Assembly (NCBI GenBank): GCA_000435755.1
Contig: FR889081.1
Coordinates: 2,241 to 24,424, forward strand
Length of the DNA: 22,184 nucleotides
Reading direction: 5' to 3'
DNA from: Clostridium sp. CAG:508
GTDB lineage: Bacteria > Bacillota > Clostridia > TANB77 > CAG-508
Below, piece by piece: positions 21,753 to 22,184 of the stretch. Position numbers and translations under genes: made by a program. Under the pieces are notes generated by a model. The model was given only the letters and a program-made list of their open reading frames with translations. It did not search any database and was not told the origin of the DNA. Each line of letters begins with the position of its first letter. The first letter of the stretch is position 1.

Positions 21753-22184
21753 TTATTTTGTGAAGAAATTTTTAACTTTTGCAAAAAATCCTTCTTTCTT
21801 TCCTGGTATTGTAATTTCTACATTTTCCCCTAATATTCTGCTAGCAATTTCTGTATATGCTTTTCCAGATGGAGCTTTATGATTTGTTACAACTGGCTCT
21901 CCTTTATTAGTTTGTGTAATTATAAATTCATCATCTGGTACAACACCAATTAGGTCAATTGATAATAGGTCTACTATATCTTCAACTTCCATCATTTCAC
22001 CTTTTTTAACCATATTAGGTCTTAAACGGTTAATAACTAATTCAGGATTTTTGATTTCAGATGCTTCTAATAGTCCTATAATTCTGTCTGCATCACGAAT
22101 GGCAGATATTTCAGCTGTTGTTACTACAATTGCTCTACTTGCTCCTGCAATCGCATTTTTAAAGCCTTGCTCTATTCCTGCTGG
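21753..22184 (-). CDS. minD: Septum-site ATPase MinD (5' part outside window)
   Basis: C-terminal 143 residues of MinD, open to the window edge. Visible: PAGIEQGFKNAIAGASRAIVVTTAEISAIRDADRIIGLLEA, LVINRLRPNMVKKGEMM, VEDIVDLLSIDLIGVVPDDE and the C-terminal membrane-targeting amphipathic helix GFFAKVKNFFTK. The ATG at 22013 is internal, not the start. The P-loop lies outside. MinD recruits MinE, encoded next to it, and in this group MinC from upstream. Confidence 0.95.
   Translation of the reverse strand, partial: PAGIEQGFKNAIAGASRAIVVTTAEISAIRDADRIIGLLEASEIKNPELVINRLRPNMVKKGEMMEVEDIVDLLSIDLIGVVPDDEFIITQTNKGEPVVTNHKAPSGKAYTEIASRILGENVEITIPGKKEGFFAKVKNFFTK

Noticed and set aside
21189..21882. 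Phe/Ser-rich plus-strand frames across minE and minD
   Set aside because: These are antisense shadows of the Glu/Lys-rich MinE tail and of MinD.

Overview
The window is AT-rich and carries a Clostridia-type gene set: a dcw (division and cell wall) cluster, topA, an SNF2 helicase, minD-minE-rodA, a sortase, a GerS-like protein and an orphan MazF. MurE has the DNPR motif of meso-DAP-adding enzymes, which fits a Gram-positive Firmicute. The class B PBP has a single PASTA domain and SpoVD-like cysteines, hinting at a spore former or a relative of one. Placing it among uncultured gut-type Clostridia is inference.

Layout (almost everything is on the minus strand, so read right to left). 22184-20036: minD (5' part missing), minE with a long acidic tail, and rodA. 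19962-19807: a 156-bp element bounded by perfect 20-bp inverted repeats. 19787-18814: dusB, in three reading frames. 18158-18815 (plus): a DUF4160/DUF2442 pair. 18072-16951: a GerS-like membrane protein and mazF. 16899-16556: a decayed, frameshifted gene remnant. 15724-16432 (plus): a small membrane protein. 15616-14864: a sortase. 14751-13925: a VbhA-like antitoxin and a Fic toxin with a terminator hairpin between them. 13835-4320: the dcw cluster mraZ-rsmH-ftsL-PBP-murE-mraY-ftsW-murG, without murF or murD, followed by topA (4279-2213) and an SNF2 helicase (2102 to the window edge).

How the genes work together. MraZ probably represses its own promoter through three AAGTGG boxes spaced exactly 10 bp. 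RsmH, FtsL, the PBP and FtsW serve division or spore cortex synthesis. MurE, MraY and MurG make lipid II. MinD/MinE and RodA handle septum placement and elongation. The stretch 13925-18815 between the two morphogenesis clusters is accessory in character: toxin-antitoxin genes, sortase, orphan proteins and a gene remnant.

Most striking observation. I found only three in-frame CGG codons in the recognised genes of the window. Each sits exactly where a conserved protein needs a +1 frameshift to keep its family sequence, and in each case skipping the C gives a glycine codon (GTT-C-GGC and ATA-C-GGA in dusB, ATG-C-GGT in ftsW). I infer that CGG may not be read as arginine here and that CGGN may instead act as a +1 frameshift or four-base glycine codon. 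Sequencing or assembly error must be excluded first. A second unexplained structure is an alternating array of TCTTTAGTA and TCTTTTGTA boxes between mraZ and rsmH.
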